In this document: piece after piece, positions 11,718-24,956 of the stretch | How the letters are laid out: each line of letters opens with the position of its first letter | How positions within the stretch are numbered: the first letter of the stretch is position 1 | Source: Theocolax elegans | Taxonomy: Eukaryota > Arthropoda > Insecta > Hymenoptera > Cerocephalidae | Length of the DNA: 64,000 nucleotides | Assembly (NCBI GenBank): GCA_026168455.1 | Contig: CM047431.1 | Span: forward strand, 42,751,966-42,815,965 | Direction: 5' to 3' | The notes under the pieces: model-generated | Databases searched by the model: none | Told to the model about the DNA's origin: nothing | Seen by the model: only the letters and a program-made list of their open reading frames with translations | Position numbers and translations under genes: made by a program

Positions 11718-12382
11718 TCAATACTTTAAAAAAACGGGCTGCATGTTATAGTACTATAAAAGATAAGTATTTAAGTTAAATTTTTAGTCTTGTAGTTCAA
11801 TTAGAGACTTGGATATTGATCTCTAAAAACTCAAATATAGTCTATTTTTCATGGTTTTTTTTTGACATTTTTCATAAAATATAGCACCAATAAAAATTAA
11901 AAAGTTTATATTTTTTCATTCAGTTCAAACTAGGGCAGTTTCAAACGCACGCTATTTTCTTTTCTGTTTTTATATTTCGTTAAATTTTACCGTTTTTTTC
12001 AAAATAAATGTTAATTCATTATAGGTTAAACTTTTAAATGTTACTTGGTCACAGAGTATTTCTTTGAATTATCTATATATATATATATATCCATCTCTCT
12101 TTTTTTCATTCGCACTCTTTTTCCTTAACTCCTTCTTGCCAAGACCCCCTCCCCCCAAAGTCCCAAAATTTAATGTGCCTAGCAATCGTAACTCGATAAC
12201 ATTCGTAACAGCCAATCAAAACGATCTTATTTTGGCTTCACTATTAGGTTCATCTCTTTTTTAAAATAGGATTTTTCGTATTGTTATAACCTTTAGATCT
12301 ATATTTATATAAGATTAAGTTGTTCTAATAACGAAAATTTCCACAAAAGTAAATAATAGCTCTCCTTTTTTTCATACTTTGC
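11716..12382. other. Unique-looking AT-rich DNA inside the repeat nest
   Basis: No coding or repeat signal is visible apart from a short TA run at 12072-12090. Confidence 0.5.
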
Positions 12383-12414
12383 ACATTTTAAAAATGTATG
12401 CATTACTTATACAT
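12383..12414 (+). repeat. 32-bp direct repeat, downstream copy
   Basis: An exact match to 9123-9154, marking the far side of the nested repeat block. Confidence 0.8.
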
Positions 12415-15400
12415 TCGTTACAAATATATCTGAAATTGAAGAATGATATTCAAGATAATCGAATAAAACGATTAACCACACCAAATGGAGCAAAACTATT
12501 TATAAATAGCGGTTAATTTATGGATCTAATACATCTTGAATAATAGCAAGTTAATAATTTTAGGGTGCCACTTTGCGCTCTCGTTGCTCGAAGGAGAAAA
12601 ACGTCAAACGACAGTTTGTTCGTACTACTGAAATTTTCGTAATTATTCACTGTTACACAGGTGTAGTTAGCCCTTTCTCGTTACACAAAACTAACGATCA
12701 GCGGTTTAAGAATTTATTCTAATAACAGCTATATACCTCTCGTAGATTTCGGATAATGTTATCCCAAACAAACTAGTTCACATAATTCAGTAGAGTGCAA
12801 AAAAGGAAGAAGAAGAAAAAAAAAAATTAGTGTCAATCCAATTACCTTTGGGTAATATAACTACGAAAAATTTTACTAAAAATATAATTTCTATATTTAA
12901 AATTATTAGTATTTGCCTCGTGCCGTTCATTTCCTTACCGTCTTTTCTTGGGATATTTAAATAAATTTTTAAGCGAAACTCCTGCCAGTCACCGTAATTG
13001 AATACTTAACTTTATGCGTCTTAGTTTTTTAAAATTGTTTTTCTAGTTACCAATTAAAATTTCCGCGAAATCAATCATTCAACTTGCATAATTTTAGATA
13101 TTTCGTTCATTTATCCATTTGTTCATCGTTTTATAATTGATGGATTATTCTTTTGTAGAGGTTGAGTAGCGTTAAGGAGATCTCAAAGCCTGTAATAAGC
13201 CATTTGCTTTATTTTTGTATGTGTTGGAGATGTTCCGTGTCAAGAGGTTCCTTTCAAGTAACATTTTGTCCCTAAAATGTTTTGTATAATAAAAGAAAAT
13301 TGTTCGTTCCACACGTTCTTAACTATATTGAATGACTTGGTTCGATACTTTACTTTGACATTCATAACAAAATTTCTGGTTTAATAAGAATGTGTATATT
13401 CTTCTTATTTAAGTTTTTGTCATCTTGCTTAAATGTATATCCCTTTGAAAATTTTTACTGTCATTAGAAAATATCCGTTTTCTCGAGGTAAAACTTTGAA
13501 ATCCGGCACCTTTTTCCCCGTAGCAATGTTGGCTATTAATCAAAATATTTTATTATCCTATATATCTATCTATCTATATATACATTGGTGAACTGGCAGC
13601 GAGAGAAAATAAAACTAAACTGCAATACGTCAAAATCCAATAATTCACCTTTTCTCGTTAACGCACTCGGCAACAATTCAATCATTCAATTTTCCCTAAG
13701 CGATCTCCAAAGAAATAGAAGTACTCGAGACAAGGGCAAACAGCGACGTTTACAAATATACAACGAACGAAAGGAAAGAAGGAGGAAAAAGAAAAAAAAA
13801 AAAAAAGAAGGAAAGGTAATAGCTTCCGCAGATTTGGCGCCCAAGCGACGAATTTCGTGGAAGGCTTTTTCTTTCGCGTCTACGTGTATGTATATGCGCG
13901 CACGGGGCAAGTTTCAATTTTTGCGCGTCGCCCTCGTTTCGGATTTTACGAGCCGAAATCACACGCGGCGAAATGAGTCTCGCGTGGTCGCGTGATTCGA
14001 CTATTTTTATTTTTATTTTCCTTCTTTTTTTTATTTTAAACTCGTGCCTTTTAGAGGCCGGTAAAAGAAAAATGTTTAGGTAAATTACAGCTAAAATTAA
14101 GGAAAATGCTAGACGATTAGGTGAACCCTACCCGATCCCTCCTTTCTTTCTCATGGTTTTTATCGAGATCGATTAAGGAAGAGGCCGCTGGCGATTAACA
14201 CCGAGATTTTTCATTTTCATTGGTAATATTTGAAACGGAAATAAAAATAAATGCGATTAATTAATAACGGTAGTTGGTTTCGTACGATTTCCCTTTGATT
14301 AATCGTAACGAAATTTTCCCGTATGAAGGAAAACTTAGGTGTGTGTATGTATGTGTGTATACGCCACTATGAATTTGCATGAAAATTAGACTTTGCATAA
14401 TTATTACGAAAATTGGTTTGAATGTGTGTCAAGTACCACCTCCCTAAGTTTTAAATTATTTTTAACGCCTGACGTATACGTGCAATTGATATATATTAAA
14501 TGATTGTATCTGAAACTTAAATGGAAAACGAAAAATAAAATAAATTTCATTCGTTTATTCTGTTCCAATGAAATTTGAAATATACATCTTTTTGAATTAA
14601 ATTACGAATCGTACATGTAATAGCATTAGTAACATGTATTTGGAAAAACATGTAAAATGTTTTGAGTTACACCTGTTTCGCGTACTTACATCGTAATGTA
14701 CTATTTTACCCTGATCATCTAAAAAGTCTACTTTATTGACCTTTACGAGTGGAGTAAAAGTGTATTTTATTCCATCAATGACTTTATTCCCTGTATACCC
14801 ATGTTATTCATAATATACACATTTTATTCTTTGTTGACTCACTTGCTTATTTTGAACACTTAGTATAGCCATTTTCTACAAATAAAAAATTAAATTTATT
14901 ACATTAATTTAAATATATCAAAAAATTTTGTGAAATTAAAAAAATTTAGAAATTAAAAAAATATTGTTATTGCAAAAAGTGACTTTTAAAATGATCAGGG
15001 TGAAAAATTTCACATGCACTTCGAGAGTAAAAGGCGATTATTCCCTTGGATGAATTACTACCAAAAGTTAAATCTCGGAATCAGCAAGTTTCATCCCCGG
15101 AATAAATGCCTATTTTACTCCCTAATTACATAAATAACTATTATTTTTACTTCTATAATTTACGATACGTTGACATAAGTCATTATAAGTCACAGCATAG
15201 CGCCCTTGTTAACTTAAAATTCGGAAAAGAAAATTTTAATAATTTTAATACAAATAACTAGTTTTGTTGTTTTAAAATCGTATTATTCACATTCTTATTC
15301 TTTCATTCATGTTTTCAGAGTAATTTTTTAAAAAATTTTAATAATTATTTGAATTGAGTTATTGCGAGATATAAATAATTTTAGGATTAATCAAATTCAT

Positions 15401-15460
15401 ATTTTATAATAATATATTACATATATAGGAACGATACGTTAATTCCGAGGAAGCTACTTA
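12415..15460. other. Non-coding; GC-richer patch at 13585-14000
   Basis: The patch gives a 136-residue open frame that is a lysine/arginine-rich product of an A/G-rich run, with no recognisable domain. An octamer-like ATTTGCAT site occurs near 14374. Otherwise AT-rich with nothing supported. Confidence 0.5.
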
Positions 15461-15462
15461 CC

Positions 15463-15757
15463 GGTTAAATAAATAAAGCAAATTGTGGAAATAAAGACAT
15501 TATTGCCCTTCCTTTGACTATTATCTATCACTGTCTGAAATTTTAAACAAAAATATTGTTGCTATTTTAAAAAATGGCATTGGAAGGAAATTTACCAGAT
15601 TTACAACATTTGACGCAGATAAAGAGTTAAATTTACTTCTAATGTTAGTTTCTAACGCAAAATTTTTTGTGTTTCAAATTTCATAGATTGATAGATAATA
15701 GTCAAAGGAAGGGCAATAATGTCTTTATTTTCCACAATTTGCTTTATTTATTTAACC
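15463..15757. mobile_element. MITE with about 68-bp inverted termini
   Basis: The left terminus (from GGTTAAATAAATAAAGC at 15463) and right terminus (ending GCTTTATTTATTTAACC at 15757) are inverted copies over about 68 bp, including AAGACATTATTGCCCTTCC. The interior also folds partly on itself. No coding capacity. I could not define the target duplication. Confidence 0.8.
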
Positions 15758-17670
15758 AGAACCATTTTTTCATCTCCATTGACTCGGTCAGTAAATATTG
15801 AGTATACCATCCCCTTAATGATAGGTTCTTATACTTTCTCAAGAAATATCTGGATATTGATGATGATTTTTAGATAGCATGAGTATCACAGTTGCATTTT
15901 ATATAGGTATTTAATGTTTACCAACCGAATAGTCGTTATTCGCTATAATTAACCTATTGACGCCCAAAATGGAGTTTTTAACAAAAAGTTTGTACGTAAA
16001 GAATCTCAGTCAAATTCTAATTCCCAAAATATCATTTCATTATATTTTTAATGGTCGCTCTTTTGAATGGTCATAAGTACGAATCTTCGAAGGGTAATTT
16101 AAAATAAATTCATTCCCATAGTTTCAACACGAATTTTAACAATTTTTTTCTTTATCAGAATATAAATAATTTTCCCTGTCAAGAACCTCAAAGATACGTG
16201 ATTTCGACTCATTCACTACAATTTAGCAAGTAAATATTTTCTCCGATGATTTTCCCACGAAATTTATTCGACGCGGGAAAGTGACAATTACGAACGTAGG
16301 GGAACAAAAAAATAATTAATAATTCAGATTAAGCATCCATCCATTTCTCGATGTCGTCAACGCGAACGATAACACTCGGAGTGATGCAGATAAAAATAAT
16401 TTATCGCGACGTTGGGCAAACAGGAGTCCAACCCAGTGACAGATGCATTCGAGGAAGACGCACAAGTAGAGGAAATATGCGGTGAAGTTAATACGAGCGG
16501 GAATTAGAAATAAAAATGGCACTCGTAGAAAAGAAATGAGCGTTTGTCCAAACACAGCCCGAAGTACGATGTGGAGAAAGAGAGAGGAAGAGAAAAAGAG
16601 AGAGAGAGAGACAATAACATGCGATTCGCGGATTACTCGGTGGATAGCCGTTAACGTACGCATATCTAACACACCTGTGCTCGAATTATCGACCGCTAAG
16701 AGTCGGGGAAGGAAACGACTTGTCTTACGGTGCCAATTAGTTTCTACCGCTATCCACAATTATACAAGTACATTTACTTTCTTCCTTATCTAACCGTTTT
16801 CTCTTTATCTATACCTTTCATTCTTGATATTTTTTTCTCTCTCTCTCTCCCTCTCTTTTTTTTTAAGAAAGCTCTTGGGGTTTGCGATTATTGCGTAGCT
16901 ATTTGATTTTTTATTTTTGCGTGCAAGACAAAATTTTTAATGAGCGTTTAAATCCAATTTTTACATTATTTCTACCGTATATCGATAAAATTTCAAGTTG
17001 CGTAAAATTGTACGTAATTTAATTTATACGCCATATTTTGAGAGTTCATGTTCAACCCCGTTTATTAATTAACAAACGGTGCAGAGACAAATTTTTTAGC
17101 GTGAAACCTTTATTGATTTTAGAATAACGATGATTTTCGCACAATTTCGCACAGTGAAACAAAATTTATTTCAAATCTTTCGTAAGGAATTTCTTCGATA
17201 TGCCAATAAATATTTATGCGCGAATTGATAATTAACCAAAAGGCAGGGCGGATCAAACTCTTAATATTAATACCACACTGAGAGAAAGAAATATTTGTGT
17301 GAAAGAAATCGTTCATTAGTTTTTGGAAATTGACATTCATCTATAACAAAGTAATATTTCTTCAATATTAACTTATTAAGATTTTAGGTTAACAGTTAAG
17401 TTTTTAGGTTCATAGTTAATGAATAAAATTTAGCTGTTAACAACTGATTAAAATAATACTTGAATGCAAAGAAATATTCATTTGCTCATATTTAAGTCAT
17501 CAAATCTGAACTGTTAAGAAAAGTCATTTATCTTGAATATTCCTTCCTCTTAGTGCGCTTTTCTCTAAACCAATTTTATGCAAATATTTTTTGGTCGCGG
17601 ACGGTAAAAAAAAAGTCACAATTTGATTTGGGACCTACCTTGTGAAACGTGAAAGATTTACATCGAGTAT
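15758..17670. other. Non-coding DNA, mostly AT-rich
   Basis: Around 16430-16760, overlapping frames of 147 (minus) and 103 (plus) residues span a GA run at 16576-16611. They are mirror frames of the same purine-rich DNA and match no family known to me. No exon is called. Confidence 0.5.
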
Positions 17671-17674
17671 AAAA

Positions 17675-17960
17675 AGATTATATATTTAATTAAATTATAT
17701 AAATTACATTTATTTTAAAAAATTTGCTATTTTATGCAAGACTCAAATACAGGGGCATAAGATAATTTAACAATGAATAGCTCTTCAAAGTTTCAGGCGT
17801 GTTATATTTCAACTGCAACTTTAAAAAAAATGTTTGCACCATAAATCTATGACTTCTCGTGCAAAGTTATTTCCAGCTATCTTTTATTTATCGACTTGCA
17901 AATTTGCATTAATACGTATTATTCAATTATCTAGTATTCGAATGGCTTTTTTTAAAATAA
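17675..17960. mobile_element. Diverged copy of the 6480-6790 MITE family
   Basis: It shares, in the same order, the TTACATTTATTTTAA block, CAAATACAG, AAAGTTTCAGG and the AAAAAAAT.TTTGCACC block with 6510-6650. It is strongly diverged, with no clear termini. Confidence 0.4.
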
Positions 17961-18820
17961 AATAATAGATTTTGTCGAATATATTTAAAAATTAATTAAT
18001 TTTGCTCGATCGGTAACGATCCTCCTTGATTTAGCATTAAGAAAAAATGCATATTTATATATGCTCTACAATAAATAAGTTAAATTCAACGTTTCGTAAA
18101 GAAAAATAATACATAGTTGGCATATATGAAATTCTTACCACCGAAACGTCGCCAAATTAATTTAAGATTATAATCATAGTGTTGTTCAAAAGTATACAAT
18201 TACATGGTGTAATGAAATTAATTACTATAAGAATAGCGAATACATTTTGAATAGAATATTTTCAAATTGATACGTTTTTTATGTGCATTATATTATTATA
18301 AATATATATACATTAAAATTGTTATTCATTTTATTTCCGTGAATGAAAATTATACGATACGAGAATCTGTATATTTGTTGATTGATTGATCATTCAAAAT
18401 TTTAAAATGTAAATGTGAAATGTTATATGATGCACATCCGACAAGAAAAATTGATCAATCGACCTGATATTTCTATGAACGTACACTACGCGTCGCGCAA
18501 TATATATATGCAGCATTCCATATCAAATCAGCAAATGAAAATTTAAAAATTATTGATATTCTGCTGAAAAACTCCATTTTGAACCTAGAATATGTAAACC
18601 AATTTTTAGATGCTTTACTTAGATATGACAGAAGTTATTAATAACCAAAAAAATACATATTTTCCTGTTTTCTACTTATACGACCAATTTTCATGCCTTT
18701 ATACGTGATGACAATTACATGAAGATTTCAATAAAATGACAATTGTAGCCATTAATTGAATTATTGCACTTTTACTGACCTTAATTCACTAAAAAATCAT
18801 ATATTCTGATTTTTGGCATT

Positions 18821-19080
18821 GTTACGCTTAGTGGCATAATTAATAGGATAAAAGATATCCATTTTTTTTTGTATAGAGCTAACTGCAAAAAAAAAGTTCA
18901 ACGTGGCTGTCAGTTGCCGATGAACATGAACTTTTTTAATTCAAGATAATTAATAATTTTAAAAATAATGGTTGAGTCTAATTATCATTTGCAACAAAAA
19001 ATATCTCTATCAATTTTCTAATGATATTAATAGTTTCAGAGAAAAAAATTCATAAAGGTATTATTCGTATCATTATATAT
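18821..19080. repeat. Dispersed repeat, copy 1
   Basis: Its first half matches 24657-24795 (shared CTGTCAGTTGCCGATGAACA, then ATGAAC and the AATTCAAGATAATTAA block). Its second half (TTAATAGTTTCAGAG, then the TATTATTCGTATCAT block) is found inverted at 24885-24956. Probably a foldback-type non-autonomous element. Confidence 0.55.
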
Positions 19081-20840
19081 CTAAAGTAATTGTTAATGTG
19101 ATCTTCAAAAATATTGCAAAACAATATATGATATTTATTGTTTTCTTTTGGAAGACAAAATTCATGCTTATACTAGAATCGATTGGTATTTTCAAATTAA
19201 TGAGAAATTCTACCAAAGAACTAACCTTTTGCTTACGATGCTGACCTTTTGCCTACATAATGGCTGACATTGTACCTAATTAGAACAATTAAGATTATAT
19301 TTTAACAAAATGTTTTCTAAAGTATATTAGAAATCGTTTACGTAAATAACAATAAAATCATACAATATTGAATTATTTATTAACATAATACTTTTTACTA
19401 ATTAAAAATTATTTTAGTTACTGATAAAACAACGATTATCATTACCAAACAAGTTTTCAAATCTCTTATTTTCAATATGAAATTAAAATTCAACGTGAAC
19501 CTCATAACTCATTAAAGCTCTTAATATAACTTTTATTATTTATTTATTAATATAATATTTAACATAAAATTATTGTTTAAAATTCAATAAAATAAATGAT
19601 ATTATTAATTTTTATGTAAATATTCGAATTCATTAGCTACAAATTATTTGGTTACCTAATAATTTTCTGAATTTAAATAAATAAAAAGTTTTACAAATTT
19701 ATTTACGTTTGTACTAAACAGTTTAAAAAATGATTATATTACTTTAATGGCTCAGGTGTCGTTAGAGAACCACCTTAATCTATGACGAAATACATAAACA
19801 TCTATCCTTTCCTTAAAAAATAAAATAAAGACAATTTACAACTGAAGTTGATAAATCACGCGGTGGTGACGAAAGTTTATCACCTAAAGTTTGAGCACGC
19901 GTAAAAGAAATCCCTCGTTAATTAAAATAAAAAAATATATACATACAGGACTAATCTATCAGTGATACTATTGATCGAAACGCGTATCATCTCTATATAC
20001 GTGTACAATGCTGTCCAGCTGGATTAACGGATATCCGACAGGTCACATACATCAAATATACACACTTACATTATTAAAACATTACAAGTTTATGTATATT
20101 TTAATTTTTACTCAACACTGATACATCAATACATTAAAAAGCTTTTATCAACACATTCATTTAGTATACGCATATTTCTAAATCGATTTTGATTTATTTA
20201 TTTTCATCTTTTCTTTCCAATTGTATTCATAAAAGGAAATTGTATTAAATAACAACTGTACCGATAAATCAATTTTATTATTAACTATATCGTTGTCAGC
20301 TAGGAAAAAAAAGAGGGAAAAGATGTACGCGTTGATACCGGAAATCAAAATACCTCTGTAATTCGATATTTACGCGAACTTGGCTATCTGTTAAATTCTT
20401 TCGTTGAGAAGCTATTCAACCCCTCCACTCAAGTGACTAGAACTTTTAAATTTTTCAATCTTTTTTTCATTGTTGTTGTTTTCAGAGTTCTCGCTCACCC
20501 CCCCCCCCCCTCCATCCCCCTCCCTTTTTTATGTCAAACAAACCGTGACGTTTAGTTAGTTTCAACTTACGCTATTGGTTATGTAGTTGTTTCACGTCAA
20601 TTATAGAATATTAATCGAATGGTTTTATTGAGAGTAGTTAAAACTTTTTTCCAATTGCTGTGTTTTTACAAAATTTTTGTCCTCTCGTTCTTTTTTCGGG
20701 AGGATAATTTTATTGCAACGTTTGTTTGTTTTAAACGTAAAATTAATTGGGTATACGAATTGTATTATATCGAATAATTAATTGCTAATTGAGCAGTAGA
20801 CGAAATTTTATGTATAGACGTATATTTTGTCATCCACGCA
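19081..20840. other. Very AT-rich non-coding DNA
   Basis: Only a poly-C/T-rich stretch at about 20495-20527 stands out. No exon or mobile element is supported. Confidence 0.55.
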
Positions 20841-20844
20841 AATC

Positions 20845-21268
20845 TTGGTGAATAAACCATACATATAATTAGATGGCGACGTTTCGATGACTTTTCGTCA
20901 TCCTCTTCAGGCTATTACCTTTATTTACAAAAACGAATACATTTGATTAATTAACAATAATTATTGATTTAGTTTTTTAGCCTATTGATTTATAACATAT
21001 TACTTACTACTTGTCATCGAAATCTGTATTTAACATAACATTTTAGATCGTAGTATTTGTTAAATAAATGTTATGTTAAATACAGATTTCGATGACAAGT
21101 AGTAAGTAAAATGTTATAAATCAATAGGCTAAAAAACTAAATTAATAATTATTGTTAATTAATCAAATGTATTCGTTTTTGTAAATAAAGGTATAGCCTG
21201 AAGAGGATGACGAAAAGTCATCGAAACGTCGCCATCTAATTAAATGTATGGTTTATTCACCAAGATCG
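20845..21268. mobile_element. Penelope-like foldback remnant
   Basis: Inverted arms of about 200 bp (roughly 20845-21045 and 21065-21268) meet at a short spacer. Each arm carries the same motif: on plus at 21198-21230, CTGAAGA, a 6-bp stem II (206-211 with 217-222 of 21xxx), GAAA, then CGTC. This is the minimal hammerhead arrangement known from terminal repeats of Penelope-like retroelements. The mirror copy reads on minus at about 20880-20912. Two head-to-head termini with no internal coding fit a truncated, inverted Penelope-like insertion. Confidence 0.65.
21198..21230 (+). ncRNA. Minimal hammerhead-like motif (Penelope type)
   Basis: CTGAAGA, a perfect 6-bp stem with a GAAAA loop, then GAAACGTC. 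Stem III is reduced to a single C-G step, as reported for Penelope-like element hammerheads that act best as dimers. One G (21205) lies between core and stem II. Stem I pairing is poor next to the core, so activity is doubtful. Confidence 0.5.
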
Positions 21269-22261
21269 AGAAACCATGGTTTGAAATGAAATTTTATGTA
21301 TTTCGTTAAGGAGTGCGTTATATCCACACATTAGTAATGCAATTTTCGAATTAATCATATGAATTAAATATTCTTTTCAATATTTGTCAATGATCTTTAT
21401 TTCGATTTTCGAAATTTTATAACTAATCGTTATCGACCAAAATTGATGTTTTATTATACCTGTTTACAATTATTTTACTTGAATTTAATAGTTTAGTTAT
21501 ATTCTCGTAGTTACTTTACTCCTGTTCATTAGATATGCTTGAAAAAATTTTATTTTATTGTATGTTTATTCATTACCAATACAAAAAATATTATACAGTG
21601 AAAAAGGAAGATTTTTTTCGATATTAAAATCGATAGAAAGTAAATACAGTATCCTGTACAAAGTCTTATAAACTATCTTATAGAGAACATCTTGCCTTAC
21701 ACATTAATTCAAATGGATCCATCAGCATATAAAAGGGCCCAAATCGAGGACTACAGCATCATTTCGATCACATCTCTAACTTGAGAATAGAAATTTAGGT
21801 TTAATCTGGTCTTGACAAGGACTGGATGCAAATTCAGGTTAAACTCTCAAAGTAAAGTTCAATATCTAATGTCAATTTCAATTATAAGGTTATTTTCATT
21901 TTTAATTTCAATTTTTGCAACTGTTAAAGTAAATTAACAAATATACGTTTCAAGTAAAGTAAAGAAAAATAACAAAAATAAAAGTAATTATTCTTACGGC
22001 ATTATTTTTAAAAATATTACATAAAAATAGATCGACGGAAGAAACTGTCAGTAATGGGTAGAAATTATATGGTGCATTCGGGCGATTTTTATTATGAAAT
22101 CTTGTGTAGTTTCGAATGAATTCAGAAATGAAAGATTAGAATTAATTTATGGAATAAGTGAATAAAGTTAAAATCGGAAAGGGTTTAAATAAAATATTAA
22201 AATAATGTTAGCAAAAATTAGATAATGTTATAACTTAGGTAAAGACAAAACATCGAAGTGG

Positions 22262-22570
22262 GATATGACTGGTGTAGTATATAAGTTTAATTGTAAAAAT
22301 TGTCTGGCTACATATATAGGTGAAACAAAACGTGGTCTTAAAACAAGAATTAAAGAACATCAAAAAAATAATAACCCGGAAGCAGTGTTACTGCACATAT
22401 GGCAAATAATAAAGATCATGATTTTAATTGGATGAATGTAAAAATATTAGACTATGAACCTTGTTATAAAAAAACGTTTAATTTCAGAAATGTTATATAT
22501 TAATTATTATAACGGTACTTTAAATAGAAAAGAAGATACACAATTTCTACACCGACAATATACAATATAA
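22262..22570 (+). pseudogene. Broken Penelope-like GIY-YIG endonuclease
   Basis: Conceptual reading from 22262 gives DMTGVVYKFNCKNC, then LATYIGETKRGLKTRIKEH. This matches the GIY-YIG endonuclease core of Penelope-like retroelements: VVYK, paired cysteines, YIGET, then R...EH. After a frameshift near 22385 it continues as MANNKDHDFNWMNVKILDYE, and after a second shift near 22475 as KRLISEMLYINYYNGTLNRK and DTQFLH, the expected C-terminal block of the same domain. The frameshifts and absence of an upstream reverse transcriptase show a dead 5'-truncated copy. The family is known; its tie to the hammerhead-bearing foldback 1 kb upstream is inference from proximity and class. Confidence 0.8.
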
Positions 22571-22858
22571 TGGTTTGATTTAACGTTGACCTATGTATGT
22601 AGATAATACAATTGAGGTTTTACTTACACATTCAAAATTTGTTTTGATATAAATACAGGTGCTTTACATATGTTCTGGTTATTCGACTTAGCTCCTTGAG
22701 CAGTATTAATTGTTTATTTTATTATTGAATTAACTTTAAATTCGCGATGTTCGTGTGAAATTAATTTATATAAAATTAATGTCAAAGTGTTGATAAATGT
22801 AAATTATTGGTTTTTTGTCTTAATTTTATAATCTGTAAAGTGATTTGTAAGATTTTGT

Positions 22859-22859
<1 letters not shown>

Positions 22860-22906
<47 letters not shown>
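22860..22906 (+). repeat. (CA)n(TA)n microsatellite
   Basis: About ten CA units followed by about twelve AT units. Confidence 0.9.
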
Positions 22907-22909
<3 letters not shown>

Positions 22910-24484
22910 CAAGGAATAATACAACTCTCGTCCAATGACCCTTGAAACAGCCATGCAACTCTTGCTCAATTATCGTTCCTATGCTGCGTTAGAAAAAAAA
23001 ACCAATTAAACCGAAGTAAAGAGTAAGGTAGAAGGCAAGAAGGACATGTATATATACATAGATATATATACATACATAGGTACGTGTAACAGCAGTGGCT
23101 CATTTGCATTGCGTGACCAAGCTCTTTTTCGACCTGAAAGAAGTTGCGTGTCTTTTTTTTTAAACCCCAATCCCCCTCGAGGGGATTTAACTCGACTTTT
23201 TTTCTCCCCTACCTGCCATGCGATATGCGGCCACCCTTTCTCGATTTGCTTTCTTTTCTCGCCTGCGAAAATTCGAGTACGCGATTCGTCGGAAGCTCAC
23301 GGAAATGCCTTTTGTTGCCTCGGAAATGGGTTAAAGGATTTTTTCAAGTGAACCGAATAATTTTTTCCTTTTTTTTTCTTTCTTTTGCATATTTCTATGG
23401 GTTATTCATTTATATACCGCTTGTTTATTCATGCCTTTTCTTCGATTTAATTAGTTATATTATTTTGAAATTTGGATATTGCGGAAAATGAACAATAATT
23501 TTTTTATTTTAACTCTATGTATAATTTATTTTTTTAACAAATCTTTTTAATAAATTTTATTCGATTATTCTTTATTTATGTTATTAAATCGTACTTACAT
23601 TAATTAAAAATTATACGCAATGTATACATGTCGATTCAGGTAGACCAATTAGAAATAATAAACGAGAATAAAATCTTACTGTTATATGCATGCATTTATA
23701 TTATATTCTATAAATATACTTTAATATACGTATTAAACATTTATTTCAATAATTTAAGGATAAATATAAAAATATTTGAAAATATAATTGATCCACTTCA
23801 ACTTCTTTTTCCCCATTGAACAAACTAAAATTTGAGGCGTACATTCAACAGTCTCGCGCGATATCGTGTAATTAAATAAACGATATATCCAGGAACGTAA
23901 AATGAAAATTTTTTCTTTCTTTTTTTCCTCGTAACTTTGTCGACGTTCGTTATAGCATCCTAAAATATTACAACACCGAATAATGTTGAATGGATATACG
24001 TATGTTTTCATACGTTTGTCAAACTTTCTAAAGGATTGTCGTATACACTTTTTTTAAAAAGTGTAACATGTTAATTATTTCATTCTTACTTTGAATTAAT
24101 CGCATAGACTTTTTAAAGTTGTTAATTCAATTATTTCGGTTTCGAGCATTCTAACTATACAAATTAAAAAAAAAGAAAGCAAAATAAATGTTTGTCACCA
24201 GAGTATTTGGTAACTTTTAATTTTAAAGCAACTTTCGAAAATGTATAATTTTTTGGAAAGTAAAAAGGGTATCCGTAATTTTTTGTAAGTTACTTTGACA
24301 ACTTTACTTTTCTAACACGTAATAATTATAATTTAAGTATAAACTTGTGTAATTTTAAAAGACAATTTAACAAATTTATAACTTTGTTAAATGCTTTTTC
24401 ACAGTTTTTACGTAATTATATGGCACAATTGATATTACTGAAAAAAATCACAGATACTTCTAATTACATGTACTTTGTACCAAA
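22907..24484. other. Non-coding; GC-richer patch at 23090-23350
   Basis: The patch has overlapping plus-strand frames of 101 and 115 residues without a recognised domain or convincing splice sites. The remainder is AT-rich. Confidence 0.45.
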
Positions 24485-24656
24485 CCCTGGTAGAAAATTA
24501 AGCCTATTTCTGGTCAGAATTTCTGGTAAAAATTTTTGAAAATACGATATTGTTAGAAATCCTTTTTAGAAAATTTGCAGAATTTCTAGATATACACCAA
24601 TTTAACATGTGTTGACCAGAAATTCTGGTCAGAATCTGCGCTATTTTCTACCAGGG
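24485..24656 (+). mobile_element. 172-bp MITE, copy 1
   Basis: The termini read CCCTGGTAGAAAAT and its complement ATTTTCTACCAGGG, with subterminal TTCTGGTCAGAAT-type repeats. A second copy of exactly the same length and about 95% identity lies in the opposite orientation at 27049-27220. No coding capacity; the target duplication is not obvious. Confidence 0.85.
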
Positions 24657-24956
24657 AACCGCTTAGTGACATAATTAATAGAATAAATGATATACACTTT
24701 TTTCTGTAAAAATAAAAAAGTTCAACATGGCTGTCAGTTGCCGATGAACATGAACTTTTTCAATTCAAGATAATTAACAATTTCAAAAATACTGGTAGAT
24801 TTTATATTTCATTTGCAACCAAAAAAAAAACCATCAATTTTCTCCTGAGTTTAACAGATACAGATAAAAATATAAATATGATACGAATAATACTTTTATG
24901 AATTTTTTTATTACACCAATACCTTTTTGAATTTTTTTTCTCTGAAACTATTAACC
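24657..24956. repeat. Dispersed repeat, copy 2, rearranged
   Basis: 24657-24795 matches 18821-18975 in the same direction, while 24885-24956 matches the end of copy 1 inverted. It lies immediately next to the 172-bp MITE. Confidence 0.5.

Noticed and set aside
13585..13995. 136-residue plus frame
   Set aside because: Dominated by a lysine run from poly-A/G; two antisense frames are equally open.
16316..16793. 147-residue minus and 103-residue plus frames
   Set aside because: Mirror frames of the same purine/pyrimidine-rich stretch. No domain recognised.
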